Shown: positions 44,107 to 52,151 of the stretch, in pieces
How the letters are laid out: every line of letters starts with the position of its first letter
How positions within the stretch are numbered: position 1 is the stretch's first letter
Assembly: GCA_964590135.1 (NCBI GenBank)
Contig: CAZPVX010000022.1
Span: 9,144-73,143 of the forward strand
Reading direction: 5' to 3'
Origin: JBDHWI01 sp964590135
Lineage (GTDB): Bacteria > Chloroflexota > Anaerolineae > J036 > Brachytrichaceae
Length of the DNA: 64,000 nt
The notes under the pieces: model-generated
The model's database searches: none
Told to the model about the DNA's origin: nothing
The model's input: the letters and a program-made list of their open reading frames with translations, nothing else
Made by a program: the position numbers and the translations under genes

Positions 44107-44994
44107 ATGCCCGTGCCGATCGAAACCAAACTCATTCATGGCGATTGCAGGGAAAAACTCAAGGGAATTGAAAGCAACTCAATTGACTTGATCTTTACCT
44201 CGCCCCCCTACGCCGACAGCCGCGCGAGCACCTACGGCGGCATCAAACCTGACAATTACGTGGAATGGTTTTTGCCCATCAGCGCAGAACTATTGCGCGT
44301 GTTGAAGCCGGACGGGACCTTCGTGCTGAACATCAAGGAGAAGGTTGTCAATGGTGAAAGGCACACCTATGTGCTGGAGTTGATATTGGGATTGCGCCGG
44401 CAGGGCTGGTTGTGGACCGAAGAATTCATCTGGCACAAAAAGAACAGTTATCCGGGCAAATGGCCCAATCGCTTCCGTGATTCATGGGAAAGATTGTTGC
44501 AATTTAACAAGACGCGACAGTTCAATATGTATCAAGAAGCAGTCATGGTGCCAATGGGCAATTGGGCCAAGTCGCGCCTGAGGAACCTCAGCGAAACTGA
44601 CAAAGTGCGCGATCCTTCAAAAGTGGGCAGTGGATTCGGCAAGCGCATTGCAAATTGGATTGGTCGCGAGATGGCTTATCCAAACAATGTGCTACATCTT
44701 GCCACTGAGACAGGAAACAAAAATCACAGCGCCGTCTTTCCTGAAGCGTTGCCGGAATGGTTCATCAAATTGTTCACAAAAGAAGGTGATTGGGTGCTTG
44801 ATCCCTTCATGGGTTCTGGCACTGTGAATCGTGTGGCACAGCGGTTGGCTCGCAACTCGATGGGCATTGAAATACTGTCTAGCTATTTTGAACAGGCGCG
44901 TGAGAAACTGGTTGAAGCGCAGCAATGGATTCTCTTCGAGCACAAGGAAACCTATGAGACCGCTCCAGTTGGCCGGCGTAACGGCTTACGTTGA
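44107..44994 (+). CDS. Type II DNA methyltransferase, beta class (probably N4-cytosine)
   Basis: 295 residues from ATG 44107 (MPVPIETKLIHGDCREKL). Catalytic motif IV is TSPPY in LIFTSPPYADSRAS, the form usual for N4-cytosine enzymes; motif I is DPFMGSGTVNRVAQ near the C-terminus, giving the beta-class order IV then I. The middle region WIGREMAYPNNVLHLATETGNKNHSAVFPEALPEWF matches type II MTases. GC is lower than around it and GCCGGC is rare, consistent with horizontal gain. It overlaps the restriction enzyme gene by 41 bases. It should protect the target site of that enzyme. Confidence 0.9.
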   Translation: MPVPIETKLIHGDCREKLKGIESNSIDLIFTSPPYADSRASTYGGIKPDNYVEWFLPISAELLRVLKPDGTFVLNIKEKVVNGERHTYVLELILGLRRQGWLWTEEFIWHKKNSYPGKWPNRFRDSWERLLQFNKTRQFNMYQEAVMVPMGNWAKSRLRNLSETDKVRDPSKVGSGFGKRIANWIGREMAYPNNVLHLATETGNKNHSAVFPEALPEWFIKLFTKEGDWVLDPFMGSGTVNRVAQRLARNSMGIEILSSYFEQAREKLVEAQQWILFEHKETYETAPVGRRNGLR

Positions 44995-45719
44995 ACAAAA
45001 CATCGGCACCTTTCATGCCAGACGCCTTGAAAAACTGGAGGCGCTTGAACTGATCGAAGTGCTGAAGCGCAAGAATCCATATTTGTTCAAGGCGAAGGGA
45101 ATTGGCACGGCACAAGACCTTGTTAAAACCATCTTGGACGCCCATCTTTCATCACAGGAAGAAACGATATTTGGCGAGTTTCTTGAAGGTCTCGCCATTT
45201 ACATCTGTGAGCAGGTTTTTGGCGGACGCAAATCGTTCGTCGAAGGCATCGATCTTGAATTCGAGCGAGATGGTGCCCTGTATTGTGTTGCGATTAAGTC
45301 GGGTCCGAATTGGGGCAACAGCAGTCAGATCGCACGGATGAGGCAAAATTTCAGGCAGGCACAACGCATCTATCGCACCAATAACACAAGGCAGCAACAA
45401 GTATTGATGGTCAATGGGTGCTGCTATGGTCGGGATGCGAAGGAAGATAAGGGTGATTACCTCAAGTATTGCGGCCAGCGTTTTTTGGGAACTGATCTCC
45501 GGCGACGAGGCGTTGTATGTCAAAATCATTGAACCACTTGGGCATCGTGCCAAAGAAAGGAATGAGGATTTTCTACGGCTCTACGATCAGGCCATCAATC
45601 GATTTGTGAGTCAGTTCATGCAGTCGTTCTTCGCCGGCGATTTGATTGATTGGGAGGCGCTGGTGCGGTTCAATTCCGCAGCAAAGCAAAATCGCCGGCT
45701 TGCAAAACACAAGGGTTGA
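44954..45719 (+). pseudogene. Type II restriction endonuclease (PmeII-like) with +1 frameshift
   Basis: The first frame runs from ATG 44954 (MRPLQLAGVTAYVEQNIG) and contains the PD-(D/E)xK-like core FVEGIDLEFERDGALYCVAIKSGPNWGNSSQ, where D/E and the IKSG lysine are the likely catalytic residues. It breaks at a run of six T (45481-45486). The homologous C-terminus continues in the next frame as FWELISGDEALYVKII and on to RRLAKHKG. Removing one T joins both into a single 254-residue protein, a normal length. Either the nuclease is inactivated while the methyltransferase is kept, or the read has a homopolymer error. The PmeII assignment rests on KSGPNWGNSSQ. Confidence 0.82.
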
Positions 45720-45745
45720 CAGCGCCGGCATGTGCAGCTCGCCCC

Positions 45746-45751
45746 TATAAT
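45746..45751 (+). promoter_or_regulatory. -10 box of the small membrane protein gene
   Basis: TATAAT followed by CCCGCGCAAC and the ATG at 45762; no Shine-Dalgarno sequence fits in this space. Confidence 0.55.
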
Positions 45752-45761
45752 CCCGCGCAAC

Positions 45762-46154
45762 ATGGGACTCACTCAGGTGCATGTCAACCTCGCCATTGCA
45801 GTCATGCTGTACAACACGCTGCTTGGCTTGTGGGGCTTCCTCAAATTCTTTCGCGGCGATGGCATGGATGGCAACTACTTCGGCGCGGTGGCGCTCAGCC
45901 CTGTGCTGGGGCTGGTGCAGTTAGCGATGGGTCTCGTCCTCGTCAGCATGGGGTTCGGCGCGAACGTGCGCTTCGTGCATTACCTGTACGGCGCGCTTGT
46001 CATCATCAGCGTGCCGAGCGTGTTTGCCTTTACGCGCGGGCGCGACGACCGCGGTGCAGTGCTGATCTATGCAGCGATGCTGCTGCTGACAGCGGCTTTT
46101 GGCCTGCGTGCCTACACTACCGGTTATGAGGCGTCCTTTGTCACCGGTTTGTGA
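45762..46154 (+). CDS. Small four-helix membrane protein, unknown
   Basis: 130 residues from ATG 45762 (MGLTQVHVNLAIAVMLYNTL). Four hydrophobic helices: AIAVMLYNTLLGLWGFLKFF, ALSPVLGLVQLAMGLVLVSMG, YLYGALVIISVPSVFAF and VLIYAAMLLLTAAFGLRAY. The order of helices and short loops is that of many Chloroflexota conserved hypothetical membrane proteins. No catalytic motif is visible. It sits between the R-M locus and the coiled-coil cluster, 113 bp before the latter; a common role cannot be shown. Confidence 0.72.
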   Translation: MGLTQVHVNLAIAVMLYNTLLGLWGFLKFFRGDGMDGNYFGAVALSPVLGLVQLAMGLVLVSMGFGANVRFVHYLYGALVIISVPSVFAFTRGRDDRGAVLIYAAMLLLTAAFGLRAYTTGYEASFVTGL

Positions 46155-46267
46155 CACCAATACATCGTTATTTTCGGACGATTTGGCGTTGACATTTACG
46201 CCATACTCATTCAAACTGAAAAGATACAAGCTTAAGCGCTTTCACAACTACTTGGAGGAAATGAAAT

Positions 46268-46972
46268 ATGGATTTGCTGCCCCTCATCATCGCCGCGATC
46301 ATTGGCATCATCATCGGCGTCATCGCGACCATGATTCCCTATCGCAAGCGCGTCGATGAATATGCTTATCGCATCCGCGATGTCGAATCGAAGCTCAAGA
46401 ACGCTGACCGCGACCTGACTGACACGCGCGGCCAGGTGCAGGCGCTTACCGCCAACAGTCGCGCCATCGAAACCACCCTTGGCGAGACCAACACCAAACT
46501 TACCGATGTGCAGGCCGCGCTGGACGATACCCAATCGAAGCTGGCCGATGCCACGTCGCAACTGCAAAGCGTGAGCGAGGCGAAGGCAAATCTTGAGGCT
46601 GACTTGTCATCATTGAAGAGCCAGCACGAGGAAGTCAGCAGCAAATATGCTGCGGCTGCCAGTGAACTTGAGGGTGCGAATGCTGCCATCGCCACATTCA
46701 AGTCAAACGAAGAAGCCACCGCGCAGGCACTTTCCGCAAAAGCCACCGAACTGGACAGTTTGCAGAAGAGCCTTGCTGAAGCTTCCGACGCCAAGGATGC
46801 CCTTGAGACGAAGGTGAAGAACACGCGCACCGATGTCGCTGCTGAGTTGGCGATTCTCACTTCGACCATGATCAAGTTGAAGGAAGAGCAGTTGGGCGAA
46901 GCCGAGAACAAGCTGCATGAGTTGACGCGCCAATTGGCCGCGCTCAAGGACGGCCAGCCGGCGAGCGAATAG
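46268..46972 (+). CDS. Membrane-anchored coiled-coil protein 1
   Basis: 234 residues. One N-terminal membrane helix (LLPLIIAAIIGIIIGVIATM, residues 4-23) is followed directly by ~200 residues of nearly unbroken heptad-type coiled coil rich in Ala, Leu, Glu, Lys and Ser. GGAGG lies upstream with good spacing. With the next two genes it forms a tandem cluster on one strand with gaps of 75 and 9 bp. The rod should project into the cytoplasm, since the residues after the helix are basic (PYRKRVDEY). No family name is recognised; a scaffold role is inference. Confidence 0.8.
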   Translation: MDLLPLIIAAIIGIIIGVIATMIPYRKRVDEYAYRIRDVESKLKNADRDLTDTRGQVQALTANSRAIETTLGETNTKLTDVQAALDDTQSKLADATSQLQSVSEAKANLEADLSSLKSQHEEVSSKYAAAASELEGANAAIATFKSNEEATAQALSAKATELDSLQKSLAEASDAKDALETKVKNTRTDVAAELAILTSTMIKLKEEQLGEAENKLHELTRQLAALKDGQPASE

Positions 46973-47047
46973 CACGCCTGTCTGCGGGTTGTGCAACGCC
47001 GGCTGGCAAGCCATTTGCGTTGGAATGACCTGCGCGGGAGCATCCCT

Positions 47048-48331
47048 ATGGACAACAATCTCTTGTACATCATCGCCGCCTTCGTCATCGGCGTGATCAT
47101 CGGTCTGGTCATTCGCAGCGCCAGCGCGCGCGGCCGCTTCGATGAATTGGAGTCGCGCATTCGCACGCTGCAGACCAGCGCCGATTCTGCCAAGCGCGAG
47201 TTGACCGGCGTGCAGTCGGAGTTGAAGGTGCGCGATTCGCACATCAACACCCTGAATTCGAGCATTGGCATTCTTGAAGAGAAAGTGCGCCGCGCCGAGT
47301 TGACGGCTGGCGAGGCGACTGCGCTGGTATCGTCGGCGCAGGCTGAGGCGCATCAGGCCGGCCTCGACATCCCCGCCCTCAAGTCCGAATTGAGCCAGCG
47401 CGACGCTGATCTGGCAGATTTGCATAGCCAGCTTCACCAACGCGATATCGACCTCGGCACGCTGCGCGACGAGCATCAGGCGCAAGCGCATTTGTTGGAG
47501 AAGGCGCAGGCCGATCTCGACGAGATGCGCGCGCAACTGGACGAAGCGCATGCGCACAAGGGCGACCTGGAAACGCAGTTGACCGCGGCGCAGGATGAGG
47601 CTGACCGGCTTGCAGGCCTGCGCGGTGAGATCGACTCGGTGAAGAACGACCTCGACCAGGCCAAAGAGGCAGCCGGCGCCCGCCTGAGCGCCATCGAAAG
47701 TCAACCACGGCTGAGCGCCAACCTTGCTGAAATCCCTGAGGGCGCGGCCCCGCAACTGATGGAAATGCGCGATCACCTCGTGCGCATGACCTTTGCCGGC
47801 GCGTTGATCGCGAAGAAGCTCGATGACAAATCGCGTGAATTTGATGCGTTGAAAGCGATGACCAGCGCGCCCAGCGTTGACGCGCCAGTCGAACCAGTCG
47901 AAACTGATCGCGCGCCCCTGGCTGCCGCCAGTCTTGCCGGCGCGGGTTTTGTGGTGGGAAAAGCAATGGCGCCGGAGGCCGCTGATGATGTAAGCGTCGC
48001 GGATGAGGCGGTGGCCGCTGTTGCGCCTGACACTCCCCAGCCTCCCGAAACGCCAGAAGTTGACCTAAACGCCGAACTGCAATCCAAGCTGGCTGAGATC
48101 GACGCGCTGAAGCAGGAAAAAGCCGGACTGCAAGAGGATTTGCAGACCACCATCAGCAGCAAAGCGGAGCTAGCAAGTCAACTTGAAAAGACAGAAGACG
48201 AACTCAATGCCTTGAAGGCGCGCATTCGGGCTGCTCGCATCAAAGTGCGCGATCTGATCAGCCGCTTGCCGGCGTCTGCGGTGACCGCTGCTCGCGAAGT
48301 CGTGAATGGGCAAGCCGAAGCGGGAGTGTAA
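47048..48331 (+). CDS. Membrane-anchored coiled-coil protein 2
   Basis: 427 residues from ATG 47048 (MDNNLLYIIAAFVIGVIIGL). One membrane helix (residues 5-22) then ~210 residues of coiled coil (RGRFDELESRIRTLQTSADS onward). A globular-looking or disordered patch follows (PLAAASLAGAGFVVGKAMAPEAADD), and a last coiled-coil stretch ends in KARIRAARIKVRDLISRL. Same layout as the gene before it, including the IIGxVIxxx helix pattern, so the two are probably paralogues. Nine bases separate it from the third gene of the cluster. Confidence 0.8.
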   Translation: MDNNLLYIIAAFVIGVIIGLVIRSASARGRFDELESRIRTLQTSADSAKRELTGVQSELKVRDSHINTLNSSIGILEEKVRRAELTAGEATALVSSAQAEAHQAGLDIPALKSELSQRDADLADLHSQLHQRDIDLGTLRDEHQAQAHLLEKAQADLDEMRAQLDEAHAHKGDLETQLTAAQDEADRLAGLRGEIDSVKNDLDQAKEAAGARLSAIESQPRLSANLAEIPEGAAPQLMEMRDHLVRMTFAGALIAKKLDDKSREFDALKAMTSAPSVDAPVEPVETDRAPLAAASLAGAGFVVGKAMAPEAADDVSVADEAVAAVAPDTPQPPETPEVDLNAELQSKLAEIDALKQEKAGLQEDLQTTISSKAELASQLEKTEDELNALKARIRAARIKVRDLISRLPASAVTAAREVVNGQAEAGV

Positions 48332-48340
48332 GGAGGCAAG

Positions 48341-51300
48341 ATGACAATCAACAATGCACCTGCCGGCAAGCCGGCGGACACACCGAACACCATGACCTCC
48401 GGCTTTGTGCCAGACGCCAATGAAGGTGATCCTCTGGATGCCATCGTTCGCGAAGTCGAACAGTTGAAGTTTGAGCGCGACGATTTTGAGCAGCAGTTGA
48501 AGGGCAAGAGCGCCGAGCTTGAAACGCTCACCGGCATTTCGGCCAAGGCAGCTGATTCGCTGAAGCAGAAGGATGAGCAGATCGCCGGCTTGCAGCAGCA
48601 ACTCGATGACTTGAACGCACAACTTGCTGCGAAAGCTGAGGTTGCATCGCCGGAGATCGCGCCTGAGCCTGAGGCAGTTGCCGTCGAAGCAAAGGCTGCC
48701 GAGACGCCGGCTGCAGAGACGCTCGTGGCGCCGCCGGACTACGAAGGTGAGTTGAAGGCGAAGGATGAGGCCATCGCCAGCTTGAATGCCCAACTCGCAC
48801 AGGCCAAGAGCGATCTGGATGCCAAGCTGCAAGCGCAGGCCGGCGCGCAGAGCGAGGCCGAGGCGCGCCTGCAGGAATTGGAGGCAACAAAATCGGCCAA
48901 TCAGGCTCTGCAAACCGAAATCGATGAGTTGCGAAAGCAAATCGTTCAGACCAACAAGAGCGCTCAGGCAGAATTGCGGCAAGATGACAGCGGCGGTGTC
49001 CCCGTGCTTGGCACGGTGGCAGCTGCCAGCGCAGTGACATCGGGCATCCAGAAACGCGGCGCCGAAGAGGAGTTGGAAGAGGCCAACAAGCGCATCACCG
49101 AGCTGGAGCAGGAACTGAGCGCACTGAAGGCGACTGCGCCAGCAGTTGAGGCGCCGACTGCCGATGTGAATGTTGAAGCGCCGGCCAGTGCGGCCCTGGT
49201 TGCGCCGGCTGCGCTGGCCGCCGGCGTCACAGCGGCTGTTGCCGGTGATGGCGCAGCAGATCGCAGCGCAGAATTGGAGGCGCAACTGGCAGCAAAGGGA
49301 GTTGAGCTGGCCGACCTGCAGGCGCGCATCGACGCGCTGAAGAACGTGTTGAACGCGCGCGGCCTTGAGCTGGACAGCGCCGAACAACAGCGCCTCTCGC
49401 TGGTACAAACGCACACTGCTGCGCTGGGAGATGTGCAGACACAACTTGCAGCACTATCAAGCGACAACGATGCGTTGAGCGTGAGCAAGGCCGAGGTGGA
49501 AGCGCAGTTGAAGGCCGCCCAGGCTGACGTTGAATTGTTGAATTTGACGAAGGACGACAATGAGAAGACGCTCACCGGCAAGGTGAATGAGATCGGCGTC
49601 TTGACCGCCGGCGCTGCAGTTGCAACGGCGACGATCAAGCAGAAAGACGCCGAGTTGGTTGATTTGCAGGCACAACTGGATGCGGTAAACACGGCGAAGG
49701 CTGGCGTGGAAGCCACACTCGGTGAGAGCAACGCCAAGCTGGCCGACCTGCAGGCGCAGTTCGATGCGCTCGTGGAGGCCAACTCCAAGATGGCCACGCT
49801 GCAAGCGCAGGTCGATGATTTGACTGCTGCGAAGACCTCCGCCGAAACCGCGCTGGCCGATGCGAAGGATCAACTCGATCAGGCGCAACAGCAACTGGTT
49901 GAACTGCATGCCACGAAGGTTGAGTTGGAGTCGGCGCATGCTGAAGCGCAGGCCAAGCTCACAGAGTTGAGCAACAATCTAGACAGCGTGTCATTGGAGA
50001 AGAGCACGCTGGTCGGCAATCTTGACACGCACAAGCTTGAGCTTGAAGGCGTGAATGCAAAGGTGGCCGACCTCACCGCACAACTGGAATCGTCGGTTGC
50101 GGCGAAGGCGGATCTGGAAGCGCAGATCGCCGGCTTGAACCAGCAGGTTAGCGCCGAGCGGTCTGACAAGGATCGCTCTGTCGGCGAGCAGGTGGCGAAG
50201 GTGGCCGCATTGACCGCAGCGCTGGCAGCTGCCAATGCCGTCACGAGCAAGCGCGACGAAGAGGCGCAGGCCAGCCAGCAACAGGTCGCAGATTTGCAGG
50301 CAAAGATAGATGGCCTCACCGCCGAGCGCAATGGCCTGAATGCGCGCCTGACTGAGTTGAGCAACAATCTCGACACGCACAAGCTTGAGCTTGAAGGCGT
50401 GAATGCAAAGGTGGCCGACCTCACCGCACAACTGGAATCGTCGGTTGCGGCGAAGGCGGATCTGGAAGCGCAGATCGCCGGCTTGAACCAGCAGGTTAGC
50501 GCCGAGCGGTCTGACAAGGATCGCTCTGTCGGCGAGCAGGTGGCGAAGGTGGCCGCATTGACCGCAGCGCTGGCAGCTGCCAATGCCGTCACGAGCAAGC
50601 GCGACGAAGAGGCGCAGGCCAGCCAGCAACAGGTCGCAGATTTGCAGGCAAAGATCGCCGGCCTGAGCACGGATGTCAACTCACGCGAGGCGAGCCTGGC
50701 AACGTTGAATGCGCAAGTGACTGCATTGCAGGATGAGTTGAATGCAGCATCTGCCGCGCGTGATGCAGCGCAGGCGCATGTGGCTGAGTTGGAAGCCGGC
50801 GTCTCCACTAGCACAGCTTCACTCGAAGCGTTGCAGGCGCAGATGAAGGATGCGCAGGATCAAGCGATGGCGTTGGCCGCCGAGCGCGATACCGCGCAGG
50901 CGCAGGTGAAGTCACTCGAGGATGAGTTGACTGCGTTGCGCGCGACTGACAGTGAACTGACGCCATCGAGCATAGCATCGTTGGCTGCACTTGGCACAGT
51001 TGCAGCGGTGCCGGCATCACAGAGCAAGACCGCTGCGATGGAGGCTGCTGCGGCGGCCGGCGTCGAGGCAAAATCGGCGACCTGTCCTCAAGACCTGGCG
51101 GAGGTGACTGCCATCGGCTCGGTGTTTGAGCAACGCTTGTATGCCGCCGGCGTCGGCACCTATTGGGAACTTGCGCAACTGACAGATGACCAGTTCAAAA
51201 CCATCCTGCAGTTGAACGAGCGCCAGTTGGCGCGCATGGACTTCTCGGCCATGCGCAATGACGCGCTGCGACTGGCGCATGAGACCGATTCGGTGGGCCG

Positions 51301-51523
51301 TGTTTGGGGCGGCGCTGAGCCAGATGACTTTGAGCCGCTGGAGGGTATTGGCGCGACGTACGAGAAGCGACTGTATGCCGCCGGCATCTGCACATTCGAG
51401 GCGCTGGCGAACACGCCGGTTGAAGAGTTGATGCGCTTGTGTCCCCCAACCAAACTGCGCAAGCCGGATTACGAACTATGGATCCAGCAGGCTCGCGCGC
51501 TCGTTAGCCAACCGAAGGGTTGA
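48341..51523 (+). CDS. Giant coiled-coil protein with two C-terminal HhH-like modules
   Basis: 1060 residues. Apart from a Pro/Thr-rich start it is mostly coiled coil with Ala-rich breaks, and no clear membrane helix. Residues about 562-656 and 678-772 are identical at the DNA level (see repeat). The end carries two similar helix-hairpin-helix modules: AIGSVFEQRLYAAGVGTYWELAQL (about 920-943) and LEGIGATYEKRLYAAGICTFEALAN (about 1000-1024), the latter the better GIG...YAAGI match. Such DUF4332-like modules occur in proteins that bind nucleic acid or proteins. RBS AGGAGG is present. A long rod tethering the two membrane coiled-coil proteins to a nucleic-acid or protein target is a working hypothesis. 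Confidence 0.8.
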   Translation: MTINNAPAGKPADTPNTMTSGFVPDANEGDPLDAIVREVEQLKFERDDFEQQLKGKSAELETLTGISAKAADSLKQKDEQIAGLQQQLDDLNAQLAAKAEVASPEIAPEPEAVAVEAKAAETPAAETLVAPPDYEGELKAKDEAIASLNAQLAQAKSDLDAKLQAQAGAQSEAEARLQELEATKSANQALQTEIDELRKQIVQTNKSAQAELRQDDSGGVPVLGTVAAASAVTSGIQKRGAEEELEEANKRITELEQELSALKATAPAVEAPTADVNVEAPASAALVAPAALAAGVTAAVAGDGAADRSAELEAQLAAKGVELADLQARIDALKNVLNARGLELDSAEQQRLSLVQTHTAALGDVQTQLAALSSDNDALSVSKAEVEAQLKAAQADVELLNLTKDDNEKTLTGKVNEIGVLTAGAAVATATIKQKDAELVDLQAQLDAVNTAKAGVEATLGESNAKLADLQAQFDALVEANSKMATLQAQVDDLTAAKTSAETALADAKDQLDQAQQQLVELHATKVELESAHAEAQAKLTELSNNLDSVSLEKSTLVGNLDTHKLELEGVNAKVADLTAQLESSVAAKADLEAQIAGLNQQVSAERSDKDRSVGEQVAKVAALTAALAAANAVTSKRDEEAQASQQQVADLQAKIDGLTAERNGLNARLTELSNNLDTHKLELEGVNAKVADLTAQLESSVAAKADLEAQIAGLNQQVSAERSDKDRSVGEQVAKVAALTAALAAANAVTSKRDEEAQASQQQVADLQAKIAGLSTDVNSREASLATLNAQVTALQDELNAASAARDAAQAHVAELEAGVSTSTASLEALQAQMKDAQDQAMALAAERDTAQAQVKSLEDELTALRATDSELTPSSIASLAALGTVAAVPASQSKTAAMEAAAAAGVEAKSATCPQDLAEVTAIGSVFEQRLYAAGVGTYWELAQLTDDQFKTILQLNERQLARMDFSAMRNDALRLAHETDSVGRVWGGAEPDDFEPLEGIGATYEKRLYAAGICTFEALANTPVEELMRLCPPTKLRKPDYELWIQQARALVSQPKG
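50024..50655 (+). repeat. Perfect 284-bp direct repeat inside the giant coiled-coil gene
   Basis: 50024-50307 and 50372-50655 are identical base for base as far as I can read, with a period of 348 bp (116 codons), so the frame is kept. A shorter related copy of the start of the unit is seen just upstream (GAGTTGAGCAACAATCT at 49964-49980 and 50354-50370). A recent in-frame duplication. Confidence 0.9.
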
Positions 51524-51538
51524 TGCAAATTGAGCATT

Positions 51539-51578
51539 AGAGACTGGAGATCGTCGAAAGCGGTCTCCAGTCTCTTTT
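51539..51578 (+). terminator. Intrinsic terminator of the coiled-coil cluster
   Basis: AGAGACTGGAGA (51539-51550) pairs with TCTCCAGTCTCT (51564-51575), followed by TTTTCG. It lies about 15 bases after the stop of the giant coiled-coil gene. Confidence 0.85.
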
Positions 51579-51707
51579 CGCCTCTCGTCTCAGCCCAAGG
51601 GGTTGTCAACGAACTGTCAGGTTGGAAGGCATGCAAACGCGAGCCGGTTGTGCTAACGTTTCTCTGGCGTTGAGGGTGTAGTCTCAGGCGCGTTTCTGGA
51701 GGAAGAT

Positions 51708-52079
51708 ATGCCAAATGATCAGGATGTAACGCAGCATGTGGGTGTATTCAAGAGCCTCGTGAATCGTGGCCGGCTCGCATTCCGCCTTTTGAAAGATTCG
51801 CGCGTGCCGATCTACCTGAAGGTGATACCGACGATTGGGCTGCTGTATGTGATTTCGCCGCTGGATTTCATCCCCGATCTGGCGCTGGGTTTGGGTCAGT
51901 TGGATGACATTGGCGTCATTCTGGCCAGCATCGAGGGTTTCATCGCACTGTGCCCGCAAAACGTGGTCGATGAGCATCTGGCCGAGATCAATGGTGTTGA
52001 CTCCTACACCACCAGCGGCGACGTGCCGAGCGCTAAAGCCGGCGAGACCATCGACGGTGAGTATCGCGTGAAGCAGTAG
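51708..52079 (+). CDS. DUF1232 (YkvA-type) membrane protein
   Basis: 123 residues. The central region SRVPIYLKVIPTIGLLYVISPLDFIPDLALGLGQLDD is the DUF1232 signature: a helix, the YxxSPxDFIPD motif and a second helix (DIGVILASIEGF). Function of the family is unknown; members are small membrane-associated proteins. GGAGG lies five bases before the ATG, so this one is translated from a normal leader. Confidence 0.88.
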   Translation: MPNDQDVTQHVGVFKSLVNRGRLAFRLLKDSRVPIYLKVIPTIGLLYVISPLDFIPDLALGLGQLDDIGVILASIEGFIALCPQNVVDEHLAEINGVDSYTTSGDVPSAKAGETIDGEYRVKQ

Positions 52080-52151
52080 CAAACTGCAGAGGGTGCGATT
52101 TGCATTGCGCGCCTTTGCAGCTTGCGCCTTTCAGCGACGCTCTCGGAATTG

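Noticed and set aside
49879..50814. Minus-strand Ser/Cys-rich frame opposite the giant coiled-coil gene
   Set aside because: Repeats only mirror the 284-bp duplication; composition is that of an antisense shadow.
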